Source of the DNA: Streptomyces longwoodensis
Lineage (GTDB): Bacteria > Actinomycetota > Actinomycetes > Streptomycetales > Streptomycetaceae
Direction: 5' to 3'
NCBI RefSeq assembly: GCF_001514125.1
Contig: NZ_KQ948550.1
Coordinates: 543,080-607,079, forward strand
Length of the DNA: 64,000 bases
The translations under genes were made by a program, and so were the position numbers. The notes beneath the pieces are model-generated. The model did not search any database. It was not told the origin of the DNA and saw nothing but the letters and a program-made list of their open reading frames with translations. This document shows, piece after piece, positions 25,353 through 34,660 of this stretch (the stretch's first letter is position 1; the number at the start of each line of letters is the position of its first letter).

Positions 25353-25833
25353 CGTCCGCCCCCCGGGGCACCGAAGGCGCTGACCACCGCGGACAGCGGG
25401 GATCGGTGGCCAGTGTTCCTGCCCTGGTGATCCACCGGGAACGCCATGGGGCGGTGCTGGAGTCCCGGACTCGGATGCCCGGCTTGCAGCGCTGGCGACC
25501 AGCACCCGGATAGACGACGGTGCGGGACTCCTTACCCGGGAGCCCGGCGACGGCGGAGGGCGGCGCATGCACCTGGCGATATGCGAGGCGCTCCGACGGC
25601 TATTTCAAGATCGACCATGGTGGGTCGCGGGGTGTCCGCGCTCCTCGCGACCTCCCCTCCGGCATGACACCTGACCGTTACTCGGGGGCGGTCAGGCGTC
25701 ATCACGTCCTTCAGGCGAGGTCCGGCACAGGCCGGGGGCTGGGACAGCGATGAGCTTCGAGCGCGCGATGAGAGCCAGTGCCGGTGCGTCATGGTGAGGG
25801 CGGCCGTCGCCCAGTGCCGTTAGTGCCGGGTAC
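25353..25833. other. Intergenic region without a convincing gene
   Basis: About 480 bp. Only shadow frames are present. Confidence 0.35.
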
Positions 25834-26013
25834 TTATCGCGATCCCGTCGCGTGATGGTCCCCGTCACCTGGAGCACTTTCGGCAGTTTCTGCCGTGTCG
25901 GCTGCGTCACTGTCTTCGGCGGCGCTCTCCGGCTCGGCGGTGAGTGTGGCAGTCGCTGCCTCCTCTGTGGACGCCTCGCTCTTCTTGTGACGGAACTTGC
26001 TGAAGACACCCAT
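25834..26013 (-). CDS. Small acidic protein
   Basis: A 59-residue protein starting at ATG 26013 with a strong GGAGG 8 nt upstream. A basic N-terminus (MGVFSKFRHKK) is followed by a Glu/Ala/Asp/Thr-rich tail likely to be disordered. The composition is like other short Streptomyces stress-related proteins. No function can be assigned. Confidence 0.6.
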   Translation of the reverse strand: MGVFSKFRHKKSEASTEEAATATLTAEPESAAEDSDAADTAETAESAPGDGDHHATGSR

Positions 26014-26396
26014 GGGACTTTCCTCCGGTGGCCGGTTGGTCACAGTGTTTCCTGTTGGCCGCAGGTGCCGCCACCTGTGGCGACCGTTCGCCGAGCACCT
26101 GCCGGTGCTGCATTCCGGCCGGGCAGCACTCGAGCTGCCTGTACCGGTCCAGGAACTGGCCTCTGCGCGTGCGTCCTTCGGTCACCGGGAGGGCCAAACC
26201 ACCCTTGAGTGGGCGCGTGAAGCCTTTGCGGCTACGTGGCTGCTGCTCACGCCCGACACGGCCGCCCTGCGCGCGCCCACCGTGCGGGTGACCTGCGGCA
26301 TGAACCCGCGCCTGGGAGCCAAATACCCCCTCGGGAAGACCTACCGAAACGGTCTCCCCGTCCCTGAACCGGACTTTCTGACGTGGAGGCACACGT
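26014..26396. other. Intergenic region without a convincing gene
   Basis: About 380 bp between divergent small genes. It must contain both promoters. No clear boxes are recognised. Confidence 0.35.
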
Positions 26397-26798
26397 ATGC
26401 AGGTGAAGAAGAAGTGGACGCGGACGGCCGGGATCACAGCCGCAGGGCTGTGCCTGACCGGCCTCGGCGTCATCGGCGGGATCGCGATCGCGGCCCCCTC
26501 GGGTTCCCAGGCCCCGTACGCCAGGGCCGGCGCCCTGGTCAACGCCGACGGAACGGTCGTCCACTCCAAGAACGTCAGTGAAGTGACCAAGCCGGCCGGC
26601 CACAACTACTGCGTCAGGATCAACGACGACGACATCGACCTGTCCAGGGCTCTGGTGACGGCCACGCCCCGCGACGGCATCAGCACCAGCATCCGCGCCA
26701 TCGCCGGCGGCTGCGCGAACGGCAGGGGAGTCCTGGTGGGCACCTACGACACCACCAACCACGGAAGGGCCGCCGGGTTCTACCTCGCCGTCCTCTGA
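26397..26798 (+). CDS. Secreted hypothetical protein
   Basis: A 133-residue protein with a signal peptide (KKKWTRTAGITAAGLCLTGL, hydrophobic to about residue 33). The mature domain has two cysteines (NYCVRINDD and GGCANGRG) that probably pair. The remainder looks beta-rich (ALVTATPRDG, GTYDTTNHGRAAGFYLAVL). A strong GGAGG lies 7 nt before ATG 26397. It is monocistronic, with a hairpin directly downstream. Confidence 0.78.
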   Translation: MQVKKKWTRTAGITAAGLCLTGLGVIGGIAIAAPSGSQAPYARAGALVNADGTVVHSKNVSEVTKPAGHNYCVRINDDDIDLSRALVTATPRDGISTSIRAIAGGCANGRGVLVGTYDTTNHGRAAGFYLAVL

Positions 26799-26814
26799 CC
26801 GCAACGCTGCCCGC

Positions 26815-26847
26815 GCCGCCTGCGCCGACCGTCGTCGGTCAGGCGGC
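26815..26847 (+). terminator. Hairpin terminator
   Basis: An 8-bp outer stem GCCGCCTG/CAGGCGGC with inner CGAC/GTCG pairing starts 17 bp after the secreted-protein stop. Confidence 0.6.
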
Positions 26848-27359
26848 CTGGGCGGCATGGGACACGGCGGCCGAGGAGGCGTGGTGTCGACGGCGAACCC
26901 GCTTCACCTCGCAACGGTCTCATCCGCGTTCGATGCCCCTGGCTGCCGCACATGAGCCTTTGGGGTCGGCTTCCGCTGATGTCGAGCTGCGCCTCACCGA
27001 CCCCGGCCTGCGCGAGCAGCTTCAGGCGCGGCGTGGTGAGGACACGGATCCGTCATCCGACTCGCCTCTGGTCCGTTCGATGCTCTCGCCGTCCGACCTT
27101 CACCGTTCATGACGCCGCAGGGACATGCTGTGGTTCGGAACATCGGCAGAAAAACCGTGTCCCGCAGCGACCTACCGGCCTTCCTGTTTCAGGCCTCTCG
27201 GCAGGAGCGGGTCTCTAAGCGGGCCGTCGCTCCGTAAGCGTTGACTATCGCACTTACCGCCCGATCGAGTAGAGCCGCTACCGCTTCCCGGGCGTGTCCG
27301 GCTCCGGGCCCGCTACGAAGATCACGACCCGTCGGTGTTCTTCGAGAGGGCCCCTCCTC
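26848..27359. other. Intergenic region without a convincing gene
   Basis: About 510 bp upstream of the secreted nuclease gene. No supported feature. Confidence 0.35.
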
Positions 27360-28040
27360 GTGTTCTTCGCCCGTGCTGCCGCCATCGCCGCCGCCTTCAT
27401 CGTCCTGCTGCTCCCCACCACCGCCCACGCCGCTCCGGCCTACCCTGCCTTGCGCGAGCCGGGCCAGACGCTCACCGCACCCGTGCGTGATGTTCTGGCC
27501 CACCTGCCCATCGCCCAGGAGAACCGCACCGGCTACCAGCGCACCGCCTTCAAGCACTGGGTCGACGCCGACCGGGACGGCTGCAACACCCGCGCCGAAG
27601 TTCTCAAGGCCGAAGCCGTCGTCGCCCCCGAGCAGGGCGCCCGCTGCGCGCTGAGCGGGGGCGAGTGGTACTCGCCCTACGACGACCGGTACATCAACGG
27701 CCCGTCCGGCCTGGACATCGACCACCTGGTCCCGCTCGCCGAGGCCTGGGACTCCGGCGCCTCAGCTTGGAGCCCAGCAGAGCGGGAGGCCTACGCCAAC
27801 GACCTCGGTGACGACCGCGCCCTGATCGCGGTCTCGGCCGCCTCCAACCGTTCCAAGGCCGACCAGGACCCCTCCACCTGGCTGCCGCCGGCCGCCGGGT
27901 ACCGCTGCCAGTACGCCACCGACTGGATCGCCGACAAGACCCGCTGGGGCCTGAGCATCGACATCACCGAGCACGGCACGCTCGCCGACGCCCTTGCCGG
28001 CTGCCCCGACGCCCCCGTCACGGTCACACTGGCCCGCTGA
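27360..28040 (+). CDS. Secreted HNH-type endonuclease
   Basis: A 226-residue protein. The signal peptide (cleavage near AHA-AP, residue 24) precedes an HNH/DUF1524-type nuclease domain. The metal-binding core is GLDIDHLVPLAEAWDSGA followed by AYANDL, then SAASNRSKADQDPSTW, all typical of extracellular Streptomyces nucleases. Two further cysteines in YRC and GC probably form a disulfide. It should degrade extracellular DNA. GTG 27360 has GAGAGGG upstream. A longer start at GTG 27294 is less likely because it would displace the signal peptide. Confidence 0.9.
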   Translation: MFFARAAAIAAAFIVLLLPTTAHAAPAYPALREPGQTLTAPVRDVLAHLPIAQENRTGYQRTAFKHWVDADRDGCNTRAEVLKAEAVVAPEQGARCALSGGEWYSPYDDRYINGPSGLDIDHLVPLAEAWDSGASAWSPAEREAYANDLGDDRALIAVSAASNRSKADQDPSTWLPPAAGYRCQYATDWIADKTRWGLSIDITEHGTLADALAGCPDAPVTVTLAR

Positions 28041-28399
28041 AACACCTCCCGCCCAAGGCCTGTCCGACGGGTCAGGCCCTGGTGTGTGTCCAACAGGTCT
28101 TCGTGCTTGCGCTTTCCGTTGCGGCAACTTCTACGGTCATGCGGGTGGCCGGACCGGCCGGCTCGGCGAGGGAGGTACCGGCATGGCCTGGTAGATCGCG
28201 GAGGTGACGCGGATGTCCAAGGTGACATCGCGGACGCGAGCGGTGGCCCGGCGGCCGGGCACTGTACGACCCGCGCCCCGACGCCCCGCGCCCGCTGCTG
28301 CTGTATCGCTGAATCGGGTGATCTTGCCCTGATTGCCTTGTGTGTCAGTTCGGTCGCCCTCGTGTCTGCGAAGCTGACCCTCCCTCAGGGGACCAGCCG

Positions 28400-28562
28400 C
28401 CTGCTCCCCGGGACCCGGGCCGCCGTCACCATGGAGCTGAAGCACGTTGTCGCGATGGAGGCCGGCACCCCGTTCACCGTTGCCGACCCCGGCAACCGCA
28501 GCGTCACCGTCGCCACCGGCACCGTCACCAACGTAGAGAACCTGGCACCCGCCCGCGCCTGA
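28400..28562 (+). pseudogene. Fragment resembling EF-Tu C-terminal domain
   Basis: The frame reads LLPGTRAAVTMELKHVVAME, then GTPFTVADPG and VATGTVTNVE. It matches the domain-III pattern of EF-Tu (PG..V...EL..PVA...G.RFA...GGRTV..G.VT). Only about 50 residues are present, with no GTPase domain and no good start. It is a remnant, or the tail of a small EF-Tu-like protein whose upstream part is unrecognisable. Confidence 0.4.
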
Positions 28563-28670
28563 GCACCCGCGAAGGCGCACTGACGCGCGGAACCGGGGCT
28601 TGCGGCTGAGCCCTGCGCCATGCGGCGTTGCCGTCGCAGGCGGGGAGCGCCCAGCCGCAAGCCGAGCCGC

Positions 28671-28997
28671 TCAGGACTGGAACGCCTGCAGGTGCTCGTC
28701 GAACTCCTCGTCGTCCAGCAGTTCGCCTCGGGGAGTGACGGCGTCCGCAGCTGCAGGAAGTTCCTGCGCAAGCTGCTCCGCGTACGCTTCGACCGTCATG
28801 TCCGCCTCGGCCGCGGCCTGCGCGAGGCTGTCGCGGCCGAGGGCGCTCAGCAGCTGTGCCCCAGTGATGGGCAAGTTCTCCACGGCGTCGCTGACCCAGG
28901 ACCCCACCTGGTCGGCGTACCCGTTCTCAGCGAGGAACATCAGCAGGTTGCCGAGGCTGTCGGCCGTGACTTCGGTAGCAGCGGATTCGCTCGTCAC
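28671..28997 (-). CDS. YidB/DUF937-like protein
   Basis: A 108-residue protein from GTG 28997, with GGAGGGAG upstream. The segments LMFLAENGYADQVGSWVSDA, ITGAQLLSALG, then LAQELPAAADAVTPRGELLD follow the YidB/DUF937 pattern, a small helical domain of unknown function. The acidic end (DDEEFDEHLQAFQS) is unusual. No operon partner is evident. Confidence 0.75.
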   Translation of the reverse strand: MTSESAATEVTADSLGNLLMFLAENGYADQVGSWVSDAVENLPITGAQLLSALGRDSLAQAAAEADMTVEAYAEQLAQELPAAADAVTPRGELLDDEEFDEHLQAFQS

Positions 28998-29335
28998 TTC
29001 GCTCCCTCCTTGGACTTGGATGCCGCGGCTTTCCCGAGGTTCTTCAGCTCTTCGCGCGCCTTGCGCCTGTCGAATCGTGGCAGGACTTTCGGCAGCGGCC
29101 TCACAGCACCAGGCAAGAGAAGTCGGCGCATGGGTGTCCTCTCCTATAACGATCACCAGCGATCAACACGAGAGTGTCCGAAAAGTCGCTTTCGGTTGCA
29201 TATCTTCAATAATGGAACAGGCGGAGGGGGCTCTACCTGGCGCGGCCACCCTTAATGGTCTGTCTGACCAGTCCGACATCACCGGCAGGCCGATGTTTCG
29301 CTGCGCGACACGGATCTTGGCCCTCCAGGTCAGGT

Positions 29336-29374
29336 GCGAAGTGCTCCGTACCAGGGTGGTACGGAGCACTTCGC
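29336..29374 (-). terminator. Very strong hairpin terminator of cspA
   Basis: A perfect 18-bp stem (GCGAAGTGCTCCGTACCA with its complement) with a GGG loop lies 10 bp past the cspA stop. Confidence 0.9.
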
Positions 29375-29384
29375 GGGTCGTGGT

Positions 29385-29588
29385 TCAAATGACCCTGATG
29401 TTCTCCGCCTGCATACCCCTCTGGCCCTGGGTGACGTCGAACTCGACCTTCTGGCCCTCGTGGAGCTCGCGGTAGCCCTGGGCGGCGATGTTGCTGTGGT
29501 GGGCGAACACGTCGGCTCCGCCGCCGTCCTGTTCGATGAAGCCGAAGCCCTTTTCCGAGTTGAACCACTTCACGATTCCCGTAGCCAT
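29385..29588 (-). CDS. cspA: Cold-shock protein (CspA family)
   Basis: A 67-residue cold-shock domain with RNP1 (GFGFIEQ) and RNP2 (VFAHHSNI), giving single-strand RNA/DNA binding and RNA chaperone activity. It starts [17 protein letters not shown] and has AGGAGG upstream. Length and sequence are typical of Streptomyces CspA-type proteins. It is monocistronic, closed by a very strong hairpin. Confidence 0.97.
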   Translation of the reverse strand: MATGIVKWFNSEKGFGFIEQDGGGADVFAHHSNIAAQGYRELHEGQKVEFDVTQGQRGMQAENIRVI

Positions 29589-29699
29589 GCTTCCTCCTGG
29601 TCAAGGCGGGGCACGCGTCGGTCGCGCATCCCTGGGATCGAGGTGATCGCTGTGCCGTGCTCGCGGCGCTCCGATCGCCTACTGGGTCAGGTTGATGAT

Positions 29700-29956
29700 C
29701 TAGTTCAGTTCGTCGGTGGCATCAGCGATCGCGTTCTGGTTGCGCTGCCAGGACTGTGAACCCTTCCCCTCGCGGCTTCCCGCGAGGTTGCCGACGACGG
29801 ACACCGCGTCGTCGAGTGCAGAGGCGCGAGGGTGCCTCACCGGGCCGGTGAGGCACCGAGCCCGCCTGAGGTGGCGGCCTGAGCGGGCGCGAACAGGAGC
29901 AAGGGCAAGCCGGCGGCCATGGCGGAGGCTCCGAGGAGAGTGCGGTTGATCTTCAT
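29700..29956 (-). pseudogene. Secreted small protein broken by a palindrome and frameshift
   Basis: From ATG 29956 the frame gives a good signal peptide (MKINRTLLGASAMAAGLPLL, then FAPAQA) and stops after 39 codons at a palindrome (29831-29857). A different frame then resumes with ALDDAVSVVGNLAGSREGKG to a stop at 29700. Together these resemble one secreted protein of about 85 residues. The distance 29956-29700 is not a multiple of three, so the halves are out of frame. The palindrome may be the inserted sequence. Confidence 0.5.
29831..29857. repeat. Perfect palindrome inside the broken secreted-protein gene
   Basis: GGTGCCTCACC and its exact complement flank GGGCC. It acts on either strand as a terminator-like hairpin and coincides with the reading-frame break. 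Confidence 0.7.
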
Positions 29957-30725
29957 GCACGGTCAACGCATCGTCATCATCGCGAGACACGCCTCCAACC
30001 CGGTGACGTACACGCCCCCACCGAACCCAGCTCCAGGTAGCGGATGGATGGTGGGCCGGCGTAGCCCCCAGGGCGCAGCACTTCGCGCAGGTGGACGTCC
30101 CGGCGGGCGATCAGCCGGTCGATCGCCATCTTCGACCGCACCGGGGTGTCGGAGTCCCGCGGCGGCATCCCCTTCGTTCGGGCCGGGACCGCCGGCCCGT
30201 CATAGCCGCACTCAGCGCACCAGCCGGTCCAGGACAGCACCACGCCGCGGCGGGCGTTCTAGGTGTTCACCGCCGAGCTGCCCCAGAGCAGTCCAGCGCC
30301 TCGCCGATCTCGTGGTCCGCCACCGCGGCAAGCGGCCGGCTTTCGCCGATCCGCTCGGCGGGTATGCACGCGTGTTCTTCCCAACGCGGCCCGGGCGGAG
30401 GAGGTTACGGCGTATGTGACCGGTCAGGTGACCGGGTTCTGCGGTGGTCCGTACGGCCGTGCGGTGGGGCGGCAGGCGGCCCTTCGCCGTCTGTCGAGGC
30501 GTTGCTGACCTGCTGACAGGGGTGCGCGTATGCCGGGGTCGGCGCGGCCGGCGCGGGGTGTCGTGTCCTGGGCCGGTGTTGTGGTGTGTCGGCGTGGCTT
30601 GCTGAATCGTGCCTGCGTGGCGTACACCGCGCTTCACGGTTATCGGGACAGCAGCAGCGTCCCGCCCGGGCAGCGGCGTCAGGCCGCTTCGGGCGGGGTG
30701 TTATGCGGCGGGGGAGTGAGCGGTG
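29957..30725. other. Region with no convincing gene
   Basis: About 770 bp. A minus-strand frame at about 29977-30243 (WTGWCAECGYDGP...) could be the end of a decayed small gene. A second frame at 30212-30300 looks like its shifted continuation (GEHLERPPRRG). No family could be named. Confidence 0.35.
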
Positions 30726-30983
30726 ATGTTCCAGGGGCGGGACCGAGTGGAGGGAGCCTGCGGGGTGGGGTCCGGCACGGCGGGCCAGGAGGGCCCGTTC
30801 GGGCCGGGCTGGAGCGTTGAGAGCGGCCCGGGGGAAGCCGAGGGCCTGAACATGGCTGCGGTGGACGCCTACGCCGTGTATGTGGCTCACATCGAGGTCT
30901 GTGGTGAGTGCGGGGCGCAGCGCTGCGTGGTGGGGCAGGAGCTGGTGGAGGTTTACCTGCGCGAGGTGCGCCGTCGCCGGTAG
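30726..30983 (+). CDS. Small Cys-containing hypothetical protein
   Basis: An 85-residue frame. The C-terminal part (VAHIEVCGECGAQRCVVGQE followed by LVEVYLREV) has H-x3-C-x2-C-x4-C spacing like the short zinc-type anti-sigma or Streptomyces cysteine-helix proteins. The N-terminal 40 residues are Gly-rich, and translation may instead begin at ATG 30852, giving 43 residues with GAGGG upstream. Function is unknown. Confidence 0.5.
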   Translation: MFQGRDRVEGACGVGSGTAGQEGPFGPGWSVESGPGEAEGLNMAAVDAYAVYVAHIEVCGECGAQRCVVGQELVEVYLREVRRRR

Positions 30984-31189
30984 GGCATTTGGTTTCCGGT
31001 CCCGGCTGCGCCGGGATAGGCGGCCGGGACCTAAGGTGCTGCGGCGGCCCGGAAGGAGGCCTGCCGGTCTGGTCGGACAGAGTGTGACGCCCTGGCGGGC
31101 TCAATTCGTGTGTATGCCCGGCAGCGTCAGAGCGGCTCCAGCCCGAGGCCGGCCAACGCGGTGAGCTGTTGGCCGTCAGCTTGGCCGGG

Positions 31190-31348
31190 TCAGGCTCCCA
31201 GAGCCGTGCGCATCCGCTGGTAGCGATCAAGGTCGCTCCACGTGTCGTGGGTCGGCGGAGCGGGGCGACGTCGCCCGATGCACCAGGCCCAGGTACTGGC
31301 TCCGAGGCTCGTGAGCAGCGGTGGAAGCAGCCAGGCCAGAGCATCCAT
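31190..31348 (-). CDS. Single-helix small membrane protein
   Basis: A 52-residue protein starting at ATG 31348 with a strong AGGAGG 8 nt upstream. One membrane helix ([20 protein letters not shown]) is followed by a basic GRRRPA stop-transfer and a short cytoplasmic tail ([15 protein letters not shown]). Short proteins of this design are frequent in Streptomyces. The gene is divergent from hsp20 and may share its control region. Confidence 0.65.
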   Translation of the reverse strand: MDALAWLLPPLLTSLGASTWAWCIGRRRPAPPTHDTWSDLDRYQRMRTALGA

Positions 31349-31489
31349 GTTCGTCTCCTCCTTCTTCAGTTGCTCGTTGCCGTTGGGACGAGCGTGGTCA
31401 GCCCGGCGATACGCGAGAGCCTCCACCCCCGCTCGCCCGCTTCTCCATATACCGATCCATCCCTGGCTATGACAAGCTACCACTGCGGG

Positions 31490-31514
31490 AAGTTGAGTTG
31501 AGAGTTGTCAACTT
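31490..31514 (+). promoter_or_regulatory. Probable hsp20 operator
   Basis: The inverted repeat AAGTTGA-N11-TCAACTT lies about 68 bp before the Hsp20 start, with an AT-rich TATATAAG stretch just downstream that could be a -10 region. Streptomyces hsp18 genes are repressed by RheA at an inverted repeat upstream. This sequence is the obvious candidate site here but differs from the repeats I know. Confidence 0.5.
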
Positions 31515-31581
31515 TCCGGGTGCCGGGTATATAAGAAGTAGCGCAACGCACGAGACAGGAGGGTGTGAAGGAGGGATGCAG

Positions 31582-32004
31582 ATGCTGATGCGTACCGATC
31601 CTTTCCGGGAGCTCGACCGACTCGCCGAACGGGTCTGGGGGACGGCTGCGCGGCCCGCGGCGATGCCGATGGACGCCTGGCGCGAGGGCGACACGTTCTA
31701 CGTCGATCTGGACCTGCCGGGGGTGACGCCGGAGTCGATCGATCTTGATGTCGAGCGCAACGTCCTGACGGTGAGGGCCGAACGCAAGCCAACGTACGGC
31801 GAGAACACCGACACGGTGGTCACCGAGCGGCCCGTGGGGACGTTCAGCCGGCAGCTCTTCCTGGGTGAGACCCTGGACACCGACCGGATCGACGCCTCCT
31901 ACGAGGCCGGCGTGCTCCGGCTGCGGATTCCGGTCGCCGAGCAGGCCAAGCCCCGCAAGATCGCCATCAGCGGCGGCGAAAGCCGCAAGGAGATCACCGG
32001 CTGA
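31582..32004 (+). CDS. hsp18: Hsp20/alpha-crystallin small heat-shock protein
   Basis: A 140-residue small heat-shock protein close to Streptomyces HSP18. It starts [20 protein letters not shown], then has the alpha-crystallin domain ([19 protein letters not shown] to [14 protein letters not shown]). It holds unfolding proteins during heat stress. I chose ATG 31582 because GGAGGG lies 6 nt upstream; the ATG at 31576 would abut that site. The C-terminal tail ends in [16 protein letters not shown]. Confidence 0.95.
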   Translation: MLMRTDPFRELDRLAERVWGTAARPAAMPMDAWREGDTFYVDLDLPGVTPESIDLDVERNVLTVRAERKPTYGENTDTVVTERPVGTFSRQLFLGETLDTDRIDASYEAGVLRLRIPVAEQAKPRKIAISGGESRKEITG

Positions 32005-32577
32005 CCCCCCACTCAGCGGGCGGGCCGTGTGCTCTCTGTCCCTGCTGCTGGTGACTGCCAGGGGTGCGCGCCGTCCCTCGAAGGGGTGTTTTCACGTGCT
32101 GGAGAAAGAAAAATGCGAAAAGCATATTGATGCGGTAAGTGACGGCCCGCCTCCTCAAAGAATGGCCGAAGCCGGCCCCTCCCGCGGGCGAGTCACCGGG
32201 GCGGGACGCGGGTCGCAGGCGAGGACTGTCCGGCGCTTCGGCGCGATGGTCCGGAAGGCTTGCAATTGCACAGAGGCGCCCGTCGAGTGGGCGGCCGTGG
32301 TCGTGCGGCGGGTTGGCACGGGAGGCGCGAGTCGCGCGCGATTGCTGTGGCGGGCGCCGTCCCAACGGCCAGCGGGTGCCAAGAGACTGGAGGTCGGCGG
32401 GAGCGCGTCGTGACCCAATGACGAGCTGGAACGGGTTGTCGGCCTACGCCTGTACGAGGCGGCGGATACGGCTGGCCGCGGTGATGAGTGAACACCACAA
32501 GCTGTGCCCGGGCCCTGTGCCCGATGGACAATGCTCGGGAACGGCGGGAACCAGGTGGAGGGCAGGCCGCCGCCGTC
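32005..32577. other. Region with no convincing gene
   Basis: About 570 bp between hsp18 and the truncated IS. Frames here are artefacts of base composition, although the first part may contain the hsp18 terminator. Confidence 0.35.
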
Positions 32578-33138
32578 GGGGATGCGGCCGAGCTTTTTGA
32601 CGCCGATGTGGACCAGTTCCCCGGGCCGGGCGCGTTCGTAGCGGCGCACGGGCTCGCCGGTGGCCCGGTCGCAGGCGGCCAAGGCGGGCAGGCCGTGGCG
32701 GACGAGGATGCGGTGGGCGGTGGAGGCGGCGACGCCGGTCCGGGCTGCCAGCCGCACCGACCCGATCCGATGCTCGTGCCGCAGTTGCACGACCTGCAGT
32801 TCGACCGCGGCGGGCGTCTGGCGCGGGCTGTGGTGGGGGCGGCTGGAGCGGTCGTGCATGCCGGCCTGGCCCAGCTTGCGGTAGCGGCTCGCCCAGCGGG
32901 CGACGGTGGTGTGGCTGACCTGGAAGCGTTCCGCGGCCCGCCGCAGCGGCCAGCCGTCGTCCACGACACACCGGGCCAGACGCAGCCTCCCGGTCGCAGC
33001 CAGCGGGGCATTACGGTGGGACACGAGGGCCTCCTGCGGTCAGGTGCAGATGTCGCAATCCACACCGAACCCAGAAGGCCCTCACCCGTTCAAGCACCCA
33101 GCATGCGTGTCACCAACGTCCCGGGACAGCACATCTAG
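32578..33138 (-). mobile_element. Truncated IS481-type element
   Basis: The 5' part of a transposase frame starts at 33024. It has an HTH (LRRAAERFQVSHTTVARWAS) and a second domain, and ends at VHIGVKKLGRIPDGGG, just where the IS481 DDE domain would begin. The catalytic half is missing. The right-hand end retains a terminal sequence (complement TGTGCTGTCCCGGGACGTTG) near 33136. The element is dead. Confidence 0.8.
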
Positions 33139-33430
33139 ATTCTGGGCTCATGCATCCTTGACCTACGCGCGGGCAGGCTTCCCGGACCGTGACCGCAACC
33201 GGGCGCTGCGTGCGCTGCGGCCTCCGCGGGTGGCGGGGCGGTGGTGATGCCTGAACGGGCGAGGCCGCGGCGTCGGGTGTGGGGAGGGTCCCTCGATTCG
33301 GCTGCATCGCTTCGGACAGTCCTGGGCTACCAGGAGGTGGGGCCGAGGCTCGTGAGGGCGGTGGGCCGCGGACGGAGCGTTTACGCGCCTCCTGACTGTG
33401 GCCATCAGCGAGAGCCGTTCGGCGGGGCGT
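33139..33430. other. Short gap without a convincing gene
   Basis: About 290 bp between the IS remnant and the 3' end of the TPR-like gene. No feature seen. Confidence 0.35.
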
Positions 33431-34588
33431 TCATCGGCTGGCGCCCTTCTCGTCGAGGGACACCTCGCTCTGGGGCGTCTTCTGTACGGGTCCGAGGGAA
33501 GCCACGCTTTCTCGGATCACTCCGCTACTGGTCCGAAGCGCATGGACCAATCTGGCGGCCGAGGTCGGAGGTAGCCTTCCGTCGTCCAGTCCGCACGCGT
33601 GGACGAGGTCTCGTGCAGCGTTCGTTTTCCCGGCGGAGATCAGGTTGGTGAACCGGGGGTTGACCAGGCACTCGCGGGCGGCGTAGCCGTCGGTCGCGGC
33701 CATGGTCCGACGGTGCAGTTCCTCGGCAACGAGGGGTGCTTCGGGGCTGTCGGACTGGTCGAGGAGGTCCAGGACGGTCAGTCCGAGGCGTGTGTCGAAG
33801 ACGGTCGTACCGATGTCGGGTTTGCGCTGCACATAGCTGTTCACCAGCTCGGGGAGCAGGTCGTCGACGGGGCGGTGGGCGGCTCGGTGGCACATCACAG
33901 CCAGGCAGGCGGTGACGGCGTTTTCCCAGGGTTCGCCAGGTGTCGTGTGGGCGATGAGACTGGTGGCGTGGTCGGGGTCGCCGTGGAGGGCGGCGAGTAC
34001 GGCGACCTGCCGGCCGTCCAGCATCCGCAGTCCGAGGCCGTGGTGTTTCTCGATGTGAGCCAGGGCCTCGGTCCAGCGGCCGGCGGTGGTCAGGGTGCGG
34101 GTGCCGTCGGCGAGGATCACCCGCCACAGCCAGGCGCGTACCTCGTCGCGATCGGTGTCACTGGTGGTCAGCTTTGCGGGGATGCGGACGCCTTCGAACT
34201 CGGCGGTGGCGGCGTTGCTGACGGCGTCGAAGAGGTCGAGGAGGCGGTGGCGGCCGTCGTCGGTGTTGCCGGCGCGGATCTGGAGGCGGGCCAGGTTGAC
34301 GACGGGTTCGAGGGCTCGGATCGCGGTCATGCCGGGGAGGGGGGTGGCGTGGAGGTAGGCGGCAGCGTGCTGGTGGCACCACTGGCGGGCGAGGTCGGGC
34401 AGGCCGAGGTCGGAGGCGATAAGCGCGACCTGGTTGTAGACCGCTGACGCCAGGCCCTGGTCGGCCTTCGTCTGGGCCGTGGCGGAGAGCTCGACCAAGG
34501 CGCGGACACGCTGCGGGAGCGGCAGGCAGGCGGGGCGGAAGCGAGAGATAAGGGGGAAGCGCCGGGCTATGGATGCGTACGGGTCCAT
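33431..34588 (-). CDS. TPR-like helical protein adjoining the lanthipeptide operon
   Basis: A 385-residue, almost wholly helical protein with degenerate TPR-like repeats (ALVELSATAQTKADQGLASA; LARQWCHQHAAAYLHA; ALAHIEKHHGLG). GGGAG lies 5 nt before ATG 34588. Similar proteins recur near RiPP and other biosynthetic loci in Streptomyces, but no activity is established. A strong hairpin separates it from the methyltransferase gene upstream, so it is probably expressed from its own promoter or by read-through. Confidence 0.75.
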   Translation of the reverse strand: MDPYASIARRFPLISRFRPACLPLPQRVRALVELSATAQTKADQGLASAVYNQVALIASDLGLPDLARQWCHQHAAAYLHATPLPGMTAIRALEPVVNLARLQIRAGNTDDGRHRLLDLFDAVSNAATAEFEGVRIPAKLTTSDTDRDEVRAWLWRVILADGTRTLTTAGRWTEALAHIEKHHGLGLRMLDGRQVAVLAALHGDPDHATSLIAHTTPGEPWENAVTACLAVMCHRAAHRPVDDLLPELVNSYVQRKPDIGTTVFDTRLGLTVLDLLDQSDSPEAPLVAEELHRRTMAATDGYAARECLVNPRFTNLISAGKTNAARDLVHACGLDDGRLPPTSAARLVHALRTSSGVIRESVASLGPVQKTPQSEVSLDEKGASR

Positions 34589-34620
34589 TGGGACTCCCGG
34601 GGAAGGGAACGGCGAGCGGG

Positions 34621-34655
34621 GGCGCGGGCCCGCCGTCGGTCGGCGGGCCCGCGCC
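34621..34655 (-). terminator. Strong terminator of the lanthipeptide operon
   Basis: A perfect 15-bp GC stem (GGCGCGGGCCCGCCG with its complement) and TCGGT loop lies 6 bp past the stop of the fusion protein. Confidence 0.85.
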
Positions 34656-34660
34656 GGGGG

